40,166 nt of DNA from DATKMK01 sp035541895 (GCA_035541895.1 DATKMK010000036.1:1-40166); one strand, 5' to 3'; shown: positions 7,823 to 15,238, counted from the first letter of the stretch. Program-made: numbers and translations. The notes: generated by a model not told the origin, from the letters alone.

Positions 7823-8863
7823 ATGTGGCCATGGCTCATTGTGCTCATCCTCCTCGCCGCACCGCAGCGCGCGGTCGCGGACGTCAAAGCTAGCCCGCCC
7901 CCAATCCCGCTCGTCATCGGCGAGCATGAACGCTTGCTCGTCATCGCGCCGCATCCGGATGATGAGACGCTCGGCGCCGGCGGCCTCATTCAGCGCGTGC
8001 GGTCGCACCAGGGCACGGTACGCGTCGTGCTGGTGACCGCCGGCGATGGCTACGTCGAAGCCGTCGTCCACGAGACCGGATTGCCGCAGCCGCGGCCGAG
8101 CGCGTACGTCCAGTATGGCGAGCGCCGCTTGCGTGAAGCCCGCGCGGTCATGCGAGTCCTGGATCCCGGTGGCGCTGCACGGTTGCAGTTTCTCGGGTTT
8201 CCCGACGGCGGCTTGGACAATCTCTTGCGCGCACATTGGTGGCGAGACCGGCCCGAACGATCGGCGACGACGCAGGCGACGGATCCGCCGTACGACGAAG
8301 CGGTCGAGCCCGACGTGCCGTACGACGGCGCCGACCTGCGCCGTGAATTGGTCAACGCCCTACGAGATAGCAAGCCGACGATCGTGGTGTTGCCGGACCC
8401 GGTCGACAAACATCCCGACCATCACGCGACCGGTCTCTTTACGCTGCTGGCACTGCACGATTATCTCGCGAGTCAGGGAAAACATGCGGTCCCGCCGCGC
8501 TTGCTCGCGTACCTTGTCCACTGGCCGGATTGGCCGCCGGGATGGAACGCGGCATCGCCGGCCGCAATCGGATCAGACACGCCACTCGTCTTGCCCGCGG
8601 GGCTTCACCACTACGCACTCACCACCACGAGTTTGACGCTGAATGCGAAGGAGATCGCCACCAAGCGCGCCGCGCTGGCCAAATACACGAGTCAACAAGA
8701 GGCGATGCCGGCGGTGCTCGCGGCTTTCGTGCGCCAGACCGAGCCGTTCGTTGTGCTCAGTCCGGCGCCGCCGCTCGAAATCGGTCGCTGGATCGAGCAT
8801 CGCGGCCGGCACCCGCTGCCGCCACAGACGCCGCGCGAGGAGCCGAGTCGTGAGCCCAAGTGA
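7823..8863 (+). CDS. Exported PIG-L/LmbE family deacetylase
   Basis: About 346 residues with an N-terminal hydrophobic signal or anchor (WPWLIVLILLAAPQRAVA). The PIG-L/LmbE zinc hydrolase motifs are clear: APHPDDETLGAGG near residues 42-55 with the metal-binding His, Asp and Asp, and DKHPDHHATG near 195-204 supplying the last His. The family removes N-acetyl groups from GlcNAc-containing lipids, thiols and other glycoconjugates. An exported member probably acts on cell-envelope or extracellular sugar amides. The ATG at 7823 and a GTG at 7817 are both possible starts. Its last 14 bases overlap the HGSNAT-like acetyltransferase gene, which suggests a coupled function. Confidence 0.87.
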   Translation: MWPWLIVLILLAAPQRAVADVKASPPPIPLVIGEHERLLVIAPHPDDETLGAGGLIQRVRSHQGTVRVVLVTAGDGYVEAVVHETGLPQPRPSAYVQYGERRLREARAVMRVLDPGGAARLQFLGFPDGGLDNLLRAHWWRDRPERSATTQATDPPYDEAVEPDVPYDGADLRRELVNALRDSKPTIVVLPDPVDKHPDHHATGLFTLLALHDYLASQGKHAVPPRLLAYLVHWPDWPPGWNAASPAAIGSDTPLVLPAGLHHYALTTTSLTLNAKEIATKRAALAKYTSQQEAMPAVLAAFVRQTEPFVVLSPAPPLEIGRWIEHRGRHPLPPQTPREEPSREPK

Positions 8864-9968
8864 CGCGGGCGCGCGGCTCCGTTCGCTCGATGCGTTTCGC
8901 GGGCTCACGGTCGCCGCCATGATCTTCGTGAACAATCCCGGCACCTGGCGTCACGTCTATCCGACATTGCGTCACGCCGAGTGGAACGGCTGCACCGTGG
9001 CCGATCTGGTCTTTCCTTTCTTTCTCTTCATCGTCGGGGTCGCCATCACGTTCTCGTTCGCGACTGCCGAAGGGCGCCGCGAGCCCCGCGCGCAGCAACT
9101 CCCCAAGCTGGTGCGTCGCACACTGATCATCTTCGCCCTTGGGCTATTTTTGAACGGCTTCCCGTTTTTCACGATCGAAAGCTGGCGCATCCCGGGTGTG
9201 CTGCAACGCATCGCGCTCTGCTACGGCTTGGCGGCACTGGCCGCGCTGTTGTTGACCATGCGGGGCCAGGCGATCGCGGCCGGCGCTCTGCTACTCGGCT
9301 ACTGGGGGCTCATCCGATGGGTACCAATACCGGGCTACGGCGCCGGTCAGTTGCAGCGCACCGCGAATTTGCCCGCCTACATCGATGAGCTGGTGTTGCG
9401 CGGGCACATGTTTCGCGCGCACTGGGATCCGGAGGGCATCTTGAGCACCGTTCCGGCCGTCGCCACCACGCTCGGTGGTGTCTTGACCGGTCATTGGTTG
9501 CGATCGCCGCGCGGTCAACTCGAACGCGTAGTGGGGTTGTTCGTCGCCGGCAATTTCGCAGTGGTGCTCGGCCTGGTCATGAACGCGTGGTTGCCGATCA
9601 ACAAGGACCTCTGGACCAGCTCGTACGCGGTGTTCACCGGCGGCGTCGCGCTCAACCTGTTGGCATTGTGTTACTGGCTCATCGAAGTGCAGGGGTGCGT
9701 GCGCTGGGCGGTGCCGTTCTTCGTTCTCGGTACCAATCCGATCCTGGCGTATCTGCTGCCCAGTTTGTTGGATCGGGTGATGATCACGACGCACGTGACG
9801 CGAGCCGACGGCAGCATCGTGCTGCTCAAGACCTACGTCTTTGAAACGTGTTTCCTGCCGTGGGCATCTCGCGCGCACGCGTCGGTGTTGTACGCGACGG
9901 CGGACGTGCTCATGTGGATGGCGATCCTATCGATCCTCTACCGCCGGCGGATCTTCATCAAGATCTGA
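8850..9968 (+). CDS. HGSNAT-like (DUF5009/DUF1624) membrane acetyltransferase
   Basis: A 372-residue polytopic membrane protein with about ten helices. The family signature is at the N-terminus (LRSLDAFRGLTVAAMI, then NNPGTW, then LVFPFFLFIVGVAITFSF), as in heparan-alpha-glucosaminide N-acetyltransferase relatives. These transfer an acetyl group from cytoplasmic acetyl-CoA to glucosamine residues on the far side of the membrane. The GTG at 8850 is chosen because AGGAG lies at 8838-8842 with seven-base spacing and the family signature starts right after it. The gene overlaps the end of the PIG-L deacetylase gene. Substrate is not known from sequence. Confidence 0.85.
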   Translation: MSPSDAGARLRSLDAFRGLTVAAMIFVNNPGTWRHVYPTLRHAEWNGCTVADLVFPFFLFIVGVAITFSFATAEGRREPRAQQLPKLVRRTLIIFALGLFLNGFPFFTIESWRIPGVLQRIALCYGLAALAALLLTMRGQAIAAGALLLGYWGLIRWVPIPGYGAGQLQRTANLPAYIDELVLRGHMFRAHWDPEGILSTVPAVATTLGGVLTGHWLRSPRGQLERVVGLFVAGNFAVVLGLVMNAWLPINKDLWTSSYAVFTGGVALNLLALCYWLIEVQGCVRWAVPFFVLGTNPILAYLLPSLLDRVMITTHVTRADGSIVLLKTYVFETCFLPWASRAHASVLYATADVLMWMAILSILYRRRIFIKI

Positions 9969-9983
9969 CCGCGGTGCGACGGC

Positions 9984-10460
9984 CTACTTGAACACCGCGG
10001 CACCGGCTGCGGCGATGTCCTCGTCTTGTTGCGGCGTGTTGCCGCTCACGCCGATTGCGCCGATCACCTTGCCCTCGTACACGAGTGGGAGACCGCCTTG
10101 CAGCGGGGTGGCCCCCGGCAGCACCAGGGACGCCAGCCGACCGTTCTTGATTTGCTCTTCGAATTCCCGGCTCGGCCGCCGGAAGATCGCCGCCGTGCGC
10201 GCTTTGCCGATCGCCACCTCGACGCTGGCAACCTGCGTGTCGTCGAGCCGCTCCAACAACAACACGTGTCCGCCGTCGTCGACGACGGCGATGACAACGG
10301 TTTGGTTCTTCGCCTTCGCGTCGGCTTCTGCGGCCGCGACGATCCTTTTGGCCGCGGACAGCGTGAGCGCTTTGCGTTCGACCACTTGAGCAAAACTCGC
10401 TGTCGCGAACGACAGTGCTGCACTGAAGACAATGAGACTGCCGATTCTCGTTCTGGTCAT
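9984..10460 (-). CDS. Exported GlcG/HbpS family protein
   Basis: A 158-residue protein with a signal peptide (MTRTRIGSLIVFSAALSFAT, cleavage near SFA-QVV). The mature part is a single GlcG/HbpS domain: VVIAVVDDGGHVLLLERLDD, then VAIGKARTAAIF, PLQGGLPLVYEGKVIGAIGVSG and TPQQDEDIAAAGAAVF. Members bind haem or other small ligands, usually in the periplasm or outside the cell. It is a close relative of the N-terminal half of the GlcG-cupin fusion at 3490-4356 but lacks a cupin. The start at 10460 has GAGGAG upstream. It is transcribed divergently from the first bufferin-like precursor, sharing about 143 bases of upstream DNA, and converges on the HGSNAT-like gene. Confidence 0.87.
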   Translation of the reverse strand: MTRTRIGSLIVFSAALSFATASFAQVVERKALTLSAAKRIVAAAEADAKAKNQTVVIAVVDDGGHVLLLERLDDTQVASVEVAIGKARTAAIFRRPSREFEEQIKNGRLASLVLPGATPLQGGLPLVYEGKVIGAIGVSGNTPQQDEDIAAAGAAVFK

Positions 10461-10525
10461 GCGTGACTCCTCGCGATGTGGCTCTTTCGATTCCGGCCAG
10501 AGGGCCGCGTTTCCCCGCCATCGAA

Positions 10526-10553
10526 GAAACACCCGCCTCGCGTCGGCATCAGA
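10526..10553 (+). promoter_or_regulatory. Bipartite motif upstream of bufferin precursor 1
   Basis: GAAAC (10526-10530), nine bases, then GCGTCGGCATC (10540-10550), running into TCAGA (10549-10553); the start codon is at 10604. The same two blocks with the same nine-base gap precede the second precursor at 13947-13971. GAAAC with TCAGA 18 bases later resembles an ECF-sigma -35/-10 pair. The shared motif is seen; the sigma assignment is inference. Confidence 0.55.
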
Positions 10554-10603
10554 TCTCCCACAACCCATGCGACGAGACCCGTCGCAAGCGAAAGGAGAAC
10601 TGC

Positions 10604-10888
10604 ATGGCAACACGATCGAGCAAGCTGAGCGCGATGCTGGTGGCTTCGGCTGTCGCCGGACTGCTCGCGGCGAGCGCCGGCCTCGCGCAAGCCGCCGAAG
10701 GCACCGACGACAAGGTGCATTGCTACGGCATCAACAAGTGTAAGGGCACCGGCGATTGCAGCGGCAAGGGTCACCAGTGCGCCGGCCACAACGCGTGCAA
10801 GGGCAAAGGGCACATCAACCTGCCCAAGGATGTCTGCCTGCGCATCAAGGGCGGCCACCTGACGCCGAAGGCCGGCGAAGAAGGCTGA
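10604..10888 (+). CDS. bufA2: BufA2-type bufferin precursor (six-Cys RiPP), copy 1
   Basis: A 94-residue exported peptide precursor. Residues 1-31 are a signal peptide (core MLVASAVAGLLAASAGLAQA). The mature part begins near DDKVHCYGINKCKG and has six Cys at 40, 46, 52, 59, 65 and 78, set among Gly, Lys and His repeats (CKGTGDC, HQCAGHNACKGKGH). This spacing matches the BufA2 class of bufferins, periplasmic metal-binding RiPPs whose Cys residues are modified by an MNIO enzyme. The start is supported by AAAGGAGAAC. No MNIO gene is adjacent; the nearest is at 14390, beside a second precursor. A strong terminator follows, so it is a stand-alone transcript. The metal is unknown; copper is the best-studied case. 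Confidence 0.8.
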   Translation: MATRSSKLSAMLVASAVAGLLAASAGLAQAAEGTDDKVHCYGINKCKGTGDCSGKGHQCAGHNACKGKGHINLPKDVCLRIKGGHLTPKAGEEG

Positions 10889-10904
10889 CCGTCGCCACGC
10901 TCGG

Positions 10905-10927
10905 GGAGGGCGCATCATGCGCCCTCC
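10905..10927 (+). terminator. Terminator-like hairpin after bufferin precursor 1
   Basis: GGAGGGCGCAT and ATGCGCCCTCC are perfect inverted copies around a single C (in practice a nine-pair stem with a five-base loop), followed by CATTTCT. It lies 17 bases after the stop and would isolate precursor 1 from the convergent genes. Confidence 0.7.
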
Positions 10928-10964
10928 CATTTCTACTGCCCGATCAACTGCAATTCCACACAAC

Positions 10965-11198
10965 TCAACAGCGACGCTGAGCCATGATTCGATCGCTCAG
11001 TGCTGTGGGCAGTGTCTCCGGAACTTCACGGTCGCGCAGCGCGGCGCGCGCGAGGCGAATCGCGGAGCAGTACGTCGTTGCGTAGCTCGGGCAGGCCGGG
11101 CACGAGACGATGTGTTGCAACAGCTCGGGGTCTCGAAGCGAGAAGAATTCGCGGGCCACGAACTCACCCAACCGAGCCACGAAGTGTCGGCAGGTCAT
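10965..11198 (-). CDS. Small zinc-finger anti-sigma-like protein (zf-HC2 / ZAS)
   Basis: A 77-residue protein with no membrane segment. Cys3, His29, Cys33 and Cys36 (MTCRHF, then QHIVSCPAC) match the Cys-x25-His-x3-Cys-x2-Cys spacing of the zinc-binding anti-sigma fold. The tail VPETLPTALSDRIMAQ also resembles such proteins. ZAS proteins hold ECF sigma factors inactive and release them on redox or metal stress. No sigma gene is seen in the window. It begins 22 bases after the stop of the glycosidase gene and is probably co-transcribed with it; it converges on bufferin precursor 1. The start lacks a strong ribosome-binding site, so the gene is probable rather than certain. Confidence 0.6.
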   Translation of the reverse strand: MTCRHFVARLGEFVAREFFSLRDPELLQHIVSCPACPSYATTYCSAIRLARAALRDREVPETLPTALSDRIMAQRRC

Positions 11199-11220
11199 CG
11201 GGAGCTTACAGGACGAGCGA

Positions 11221-13884
11221 TCAGCCCTGTCTTCCCCGCGCCAGCTCCTCCACACAGCGCGCGGCGAGCAGGGTCCAACCTTGAAAACTGGTGCCGAGGC
11301 CGCGACCGCTGTCGCCGTGGAAATACTCATTGAAGCGCAGCAAGTCGCGCCAGTGCGGATCGTCGGCGAAGCGGCGATCGTCGCCGTGACAGGGGCGCTG
11401 GCCATGTTCGTTCGGAAGAAACAGGCGCGCCAAACGCGACGCGATCTCGCGGGCCACGTCGCCGAGATGCATGAAGCGTCCCGAACCCGTCGGGCACTCG
11501 ACACGGAACTCGTCGCCGTAGAAATGGTGATAGCGCTCCAGCGCCTCGACGATTAGATAGTTGATCGGAAACCAGATCGGCCCACGCCAGTTGGAATTGC
11601 CGCCGAACAAGCCGGAATCGGATTCTCCCGGCACGTAACGCACCTGGTATTCGTGCCCATCGGCATGAAACAGGTACGGGTTGTCGCGGTGCACCCGCGA
11701 TACCGAGCGAATCCCGTACGGAGACAGGAACTCGTTCTCGTCGAGGAGATAGCGCAGGACGCGTTCGAGACGGTCGCGCTTCGGGATCGCGAGCAGCCGA
11801 TGAGTTTCACCGCGGGTGCTCATCGGCATACACGCAATGTGGTCGGCCAAGTCCGGGCGATTGTCGAGAAACCACTGCATGCGCTTCTTGAATCCCGGCA
11901 ATCGGTCGATCACGTCCTGTTCCAGCACCTCGACCGCGATCAGCGGCAGCAGGCCGACCATCGAGCGTACCCGCAGCGGGATGTGCGTGCCGTCGTGATG
12001 GAGTTGATCGTAGTAGAAGCCGTCGAGTTCGTCCCACAAGCCGGTGCCGCCGAACTCGTTCATCGCGTCGGCGATGGCCACGAAGTGCTCGAAAAATTTC
12101 GACGCCAGGTCTTCACAGGCCGGGTACTCGCGCGCCAATTCGAGCGCCATCGACAGCATCGTCGCGCAGTAAAAGGCCATCCACGCCGTGCCGTCCGCTT
12201 GTTCGAGATGTCCGCCGGTCGGCAGCGGCTGGGAGCGATCGAAGACGCCGATGTTGTCGAGGCCGAGGAAGCCGCCGGCGAACAGGTTGTTGCCCTCGAT
12301 GTCCTTGCGATTCACCCACCACGTGAAATTGAGCAGCAGCTTTTGAAAGACGCGCAGCAGAAAGACGCGGTCGCGCCCGCCGCGCGGTCCGGTCATCTTG
12401 TAGACACGCCAGGTGCTCCAGGCATGGACCGGCGGATTGACGTCGGAGAACGAGAACTCGTAGGCGGGGATCTGCCCGTTCGGGTGCATGTACCATTCGC
12501 GCAAGAACAGGACGAGTTGATCCTTGGCGAAGGTGGGATCGATGCGCGCGAACGGGATCATGTGGAAGGCGAGATCCCACGCCGCGTACCATGGGTACTC
12601 CCAGCTATCCGGCATCGAGAGGACATCGCGATTGAAGAGATGCCCCCACTCGTGGTTGCGCCCGTCGCGCCGGCTCTCCGGCGGCGGCGGTTGCGCCGGG
12701 TCGCCGTCGAGCCAGTGCTTGATGATGTAATGGTAGAACTGCTTCGACCACAGCAAGGCCGCAAACGCCTGCCGCATTGCGCGGCGCTCTTCGTCGTTGG
12801 CGGTCGCCGGCATGCGGGCGGCGTAGAATTCGTCCGCCTCGCGCAGTCGGTCGGCGAACACCCGTTCAAATTCCTTCGGGGCCAACGGCTGGGCACATTC
12901 GTCGGCGCACAGCCGCAAGCGCACGCACACCTCAGCGCCCGCCGGCACGTCGAGCACAGAGTAGGCGGCGGCTTTAGTTCCGACCGCGTCGGGATTCACC
13001 GCCGCAGCGTCGTCATCGATCAGGTAACGATGGAACGCGTCCTTGACGTAGCGTCCGCCTTCGACGCCATACAGTCGCGACGTGTTGGTTTCGTTCTCGG
13101 TAAACAGCCAGCGCGGGGCAGGACCGTCGACGGGCTGCGCTTCGAGGCGATAGCGGCCGAGCGTGGCGTGATCGGCGAGCACCGCCGCATCGCTGCGTCG
13201 CTCGATGCGCGGCTTCGGCGCGTAGCCCTCGCCGGTCCGACCCCATGACCAGGTGTTGCGGAACCACAAGGTCGGTAGCAGATGGAGCGTCGCGCGCGCC
13301 GGGCCACGATTCGCCACCGTGATGCGGATGAGGATATCGTCGGTCTCCCGCTTGGCATACTCCGCGGTCACGTCGAAGTAGCGTTGGTCGTCGAACACGC
13401 TGGTGTCGACCAGTTCGAACTCGGGTTCGCTCTTGCCGCGACGGCGATTCTCGTCAACCAGTTGGCAATACGGAAACTCAGCCTGCGGATACTTGTAGAG
13501 GGCCTTCATGTAGGAGTGTGTCGGGGTCGAATCGAGGTAGAAGTAACACTCCTTCACGTCTTCGCCGTGATTGCCTTCGGGTCCGGTGAGGCCGAACAGC
13601 CGTTCCTTGAGGATGGGATCGCGCCCGTTCCACATCGCGACGGCGAAGGCCAGGCGGCACTCGCGATCGGTGATCCCGAGCAGGCCGTCTTCGCCCCACC
13701 GATACGCGCGACTGCGCGCGTGATCGTGCGGGAAAGAGCCCCAACTGTCGCCGCCGGCCGAATAGTCCTCGCGCACCGTCGCCCATTGTCGCTCCGATAA
13801 GTACGGTCCCCAGCGCTTCCAGTTTTTCTCGCGCCGCGCGTCCTCTTCCAGTCGCTTCGCTTCCGCGTTCGTGACGTTTCCCAT
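11221..13884 (-). CDS. GH63/MGH1-like glycoside hydrolase
   Basis: An 887-residue cytoplasmic-looking enzyme without a signal peptide. The N-terminus (KNWKRWGPYLSERQWATVRE, then HDHARSRAYRWGEDGLLGI) and an (alpha/alpha)6-barrel region (WEYPWYAAWDLAFHMIPFAR, LREWYMHPNGQIPAYEFSFS, NPPVHAWSTWRVYKM, FLGLDNIGVFDRS) match the family often annotated as glucosidase or MGH1-like/GH63 protein. The Asp in AAWDLAFH is a likely catalytic residue by family comparison. Members act on alpha-linked glucose- or mannose-containing compounds such as glucosylglycerate or trehalose-related solutes; the substrate here is not determined. It lies between the two bufferin precursors on the opposite strand, with the small zinc-finger gene downstream. 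It is divergent from precursor 2. Confidence 0.87.
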   Translation of the reverse strand: MGNVTNAEAKRLEEDARREKNWKRWGPYLSERQWATVREDYSAGGDSWGSFPHDHARSRAYRWGEDGLLGITDRECRLAFAVAMWNGRDPILKERLFGLTGPEGNHGEDVKECYFYLDSTPTHSYMKALYKYPQAEFPYCQLVDENRRRGKSEPEFELVDTSVFDDQRYFDVTAEYAKRETDDILIRITVANRGPARATLHLLPTLWFRNTWSWGRTGEGYAPKPRIERRSDAAVLADHATLGRYRLEAQPVDGPAPRWLFTENETNTSRLYGVEGGRYVKDAFHRYLIDDDAAAVNPDAVGTKAAAYSVLDVPAGAEVCVRLRLCADECAQPLAPKEFERVFADRLREADEFYAARMPATANDEERRAMRQAFAALLWSKQFYHYIIKHWLDGDPAQPPPPESRRDGRNHEWGHLFNRDVLSMPDSWEYPWYAAWDLAFHMIPFARIDPTFAKDQLVLFLREWYMHPNGQIPAYEFSFSDVNPPVHAWSTWRVYKMTGPRGGRDRVFLLRVFQKLLLNFTWWVNRKDIEGNNLFAGGFLGLDNIGVFDRSQPLPTGGHLEQADGTAWMAFYCATMLSMALELAREYPACEDLASKFFEHFVAIADAMNEFGGTGLWDELDGFYYDQLHHDGTHIPLRVRSMVGLLPLIAVEVLEQDVIDRLPGFKKRMQWFLDNRPDLADHIACMPMSTRGETHRLLAIPKRDRLERVLRYLLDENEFLSPYGIRSVSRVHRDNPYLFHADGHEYQVRYVPGESDSGLFGGNSNWRGPIWFPINYLIVEALERYHHFYGDEFRVECPTGSGRFMHLGDVAREIASRLARLFLPNEHGQRPCHGDDRRFADDPHWRDLLRFNEYFHGDSGRGLGTSFQGWTLLAARCVEELARGRQG

Positions 13885-13935
13885 GCGTGCTCCGATGCCA
13901 AGGGCTCGGTGGGGTGTCTTCGCCTACCATGCCCG

Positions 13936-13974
13936 GCGCCGGTGATGAAACCGGCGCGCGGCGTCGGCATCCGA
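13936..13974 (+). promoter_or_regulatory. Bipartite motif and dyad upstream of bufferin precursor 2
   Basis: GAAAC (13947-13951), nine bases, then GCGTCGGCATC (13961-13971) running into TCCGA (13970-13974), 48 bases before the ATG at 14020. It repeats the arrangement at 10526-10553. Here an eight-base inverted repeat, GCGCCGGT (13936-13943) / ACCGGCGC (13950-13957), overlaps the GAAAC block and is absent from copy 1, so it may bind an extra regulator. Confidence 0.55.
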
Positions 13975-14019
13975 ATGCGTGCGCAATGCGTACATCACAG
14001 GAGAAAGGAGGAACGTAGA

Positions 14020-14289
14020 ATGGCAATCAACCGAGGGAAGGTGTTGTTGGCATCGGCGGTCGCCGGACTGCTCGCGGTCGGCGCCTTGGCGGGTACCGCT
14101 CAGGCCGCCGAGGAGAAGGGTGAGAAGGTGAAGTGCTACGGCGCCAACAAGTGCAAGGGCCAAGGCGGCTGCGCCGGTGCCGGCCACGCCTGCGCCGGCA
14201 AGAACGGCTGCAAGGGCCAGAGCTTCGTCGAGACCGACACCAAAGAAGCCTGCCTCAAGATGGAAGGCGGCCGGCTGACGGAAAAGTGA
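14020..14289 (+). CDS. bufA2: BufA2-type bufferin precursor (six-Cys RiPP), copy 2
   Basis: An 89-residue precursor with a signal peptide (core VLLASAVAGLLAVGALAGTA, cleavage near AQAAEE). Six Cys at 39, 45, 51, 58, 64 and 78 keep nearly the same spacing as copy 1 (KVKCYGANKCKGQGGC, HACAGKNGCKGQ, EACLKMEGGRL). It heads the biosynthetic genes: MNIO (BufB) and DUF2063 (BufC) follow on the same strand. A very strong ribosome-binding site (AGAAAGGAGGA) suggests high expression. BufA2 peptides are modified on Cys by the MNIO enzyme and bind metal in the periplasm. The copies differ between Cys5 and Cys6 (GQSFVETDTKEA against GKGHINLPKDV), and copy 1 is richer in His, so metal preference may differ. 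Confidence 0.85.
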   Translation: MAINRGKVLLASAVAGLLAVGALAGTAQAAEEKGEKVKCYGANKCKGQGGCAGAGHACAGKNGCKGQSFVETDTKEACLKMEGGRLTEK

Positions 14290-14293
14290 GGTG

Positions 14294-14382
14294 GTGAGTG
14301 GTGACTGGTGTTGGTGACTGGTCGGAACTCGCTGCCATGCTCCGACCAACTCCGACCAACATCAGTCACTAACACCAACACC
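14294..14382 (+). promoter_or_regulatory. Repeat-built hairpin between bufferin precursor 2 and bufB
   Basis: Directly after the precursor stop come GTGAGTG, GTGACTG, GTGTTG, GTGACTG and GTCGGA. An imperfect inverted copy follows (TCCGACCAAC twice, then ATCAGTCACTAACACCAACACC). The transcript could fold into a long stem just before bufB, which has no visible Shine-Dalgarno sequence. That would favour precursor over enzyme. The unit resembles the heptads at 22828-22862. Confidence 0.5.
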
Positions 14383-14389
14383 TGCAACC

Positions 14390-15238
14390 ATGTTCCCCTC
14401 ACTTGGCTTCGGCATCGGGTTACGCAGCGAGCACTACGACGACGTGCTGGCCGATGCGAGCGGCTGCGATTGGTTCGAGGCGATCAGCGAAAACTACATG
14501 GACACCGGCGGGCGCCCGCTCTGGGTACTCGAACGGGTCCGGCGTGACCGGCCGGTTGCGTTGCACGGCGTCGGGCTGTCGATCGGTGGCACCGATCCAC
14601 TCGACCGACGCTACCTTGCGAATCTGCGCGCGCTCGTCGATCGCATCGATCCGGCGCTGGTGACCGATCACCTCTGTTGGACGGGCGTGAACGGCCGCAG
14701 TCTCTACGACTTGTTGCCCTTGCCGTACACCGATGAATCGCTCGCGCACGTGATCGAGCGCGTGCGCGTCGTCCAACACCAATTGGGTCGACGGCTCGTG
14801 CTTGAAAATCCGTCGACGTACCTTGCGTATCGACACTCGACGATCAGCGAGTGGGACTTCATCGCCGCCCTCGCCACCGAATCCGACTGCGGCATTCTGC
14901 TCGACGTGAACAACGTCTACGTCAGCAGCTACAACGTCGGATTCGATCCGGTTCGATACATCGACGCGATACCGCGCGACCGCGTCGCGCAGATTCATCT
15001 CGCCGGTTTCAGCGACATGGGCGCCTACTTGTTCGACACCCACAGCGCGCCGGTGAGCCGCGAGGTGTGGGCATTGTACGCGCACGCGGTGCACCGCTTC
15101 GGCCGAGTATCGACGCTGGTGGAGTGGGATGCGGACATCCCGAGTTTTGCACGCGTGTGCGCCGAGGCGGCGCACGCCCGAGCGATCGCAGAGGAGATCG
15201 ATGCCGTCGCCTGTCGAACGGCCGCCCACGCTGCGTGA
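14390..15238 (+). CDS. bufB: MNIO-family RiPP enzyme BufB (DUF692)
   Basis: A 282-residue TIM-barrel enzyme of the multinuclear non-haem iron oxidative (MNIO, DUF692) family. Family motifs appear in order: LGFGIGLRSEHYDDVL at the start, EAISENYMD, LHGVGLSIGGTDPLD, VTDHLCWTG, LENPSTYLAYRHSTISEWDF, CGILLDVNNVYVSSYNVGFD, QIHLAGF, DTHSAPVSREVW and LVEWDADIPSF. These supply the His, Asp, Asn and Glu ligands of the iron cluster. Established members oxidatively rearrange Cys residues of precursor peptides. Here the substrates should be precursor 2 (100 bases upstream) and perhaps precursor 1. The ATG at 14390 fits the family N-terminus but lacks a clear ribosome-binding site. The 3' end overlaps bufC by 38 bases. 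Confidence 0.92.
   Translation: MFPSLGFGIGLRSEHYDDVLADASGCDWFEAISENYMDTGGRPLWVLERVRRDRPVALHGVGLSIGGTDPLDRRYLANLRALVDRIDPALVTDHLCWTGVNGRSLYDLLPLPYTDESLAHVIERVRVVQHQLGRRLVLENPSTYLAYRHSTISEWDFIAALATESDCGILLDVNNVYVSSYNVGFDPVRYIDAIPRDRVAQIHLAGFSDMGAYLFDTHSAPVSREVWALYAHAVHRFGRVSTLVEWDADIPSFARVCAEAAHARAIAEEIDAVACRTAAHAA

Noticed and set aside
11199..11504. N-terminal extension of the zinc-finger protein into the glycosidase gene
   Set aside because: This part is an out-of-frame reading of the glycosidase C-terminus; the ZAS pattern begins at the Met at 11198.
11653..13248. Long open frame of 531 codons on the plus strand
   Set aside because: It is antisense to the glycosidase gene, rich in Arg/His/Gln/Glu without any domain; high G+C keeps such frames open.
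14341..14360. Tandem TCCGACCAAC x2 as a possible CRISPR or integration site
   Set aside because: Only two short copies with no spacer structure or integrase; it forms part of the imperfect hairpin.
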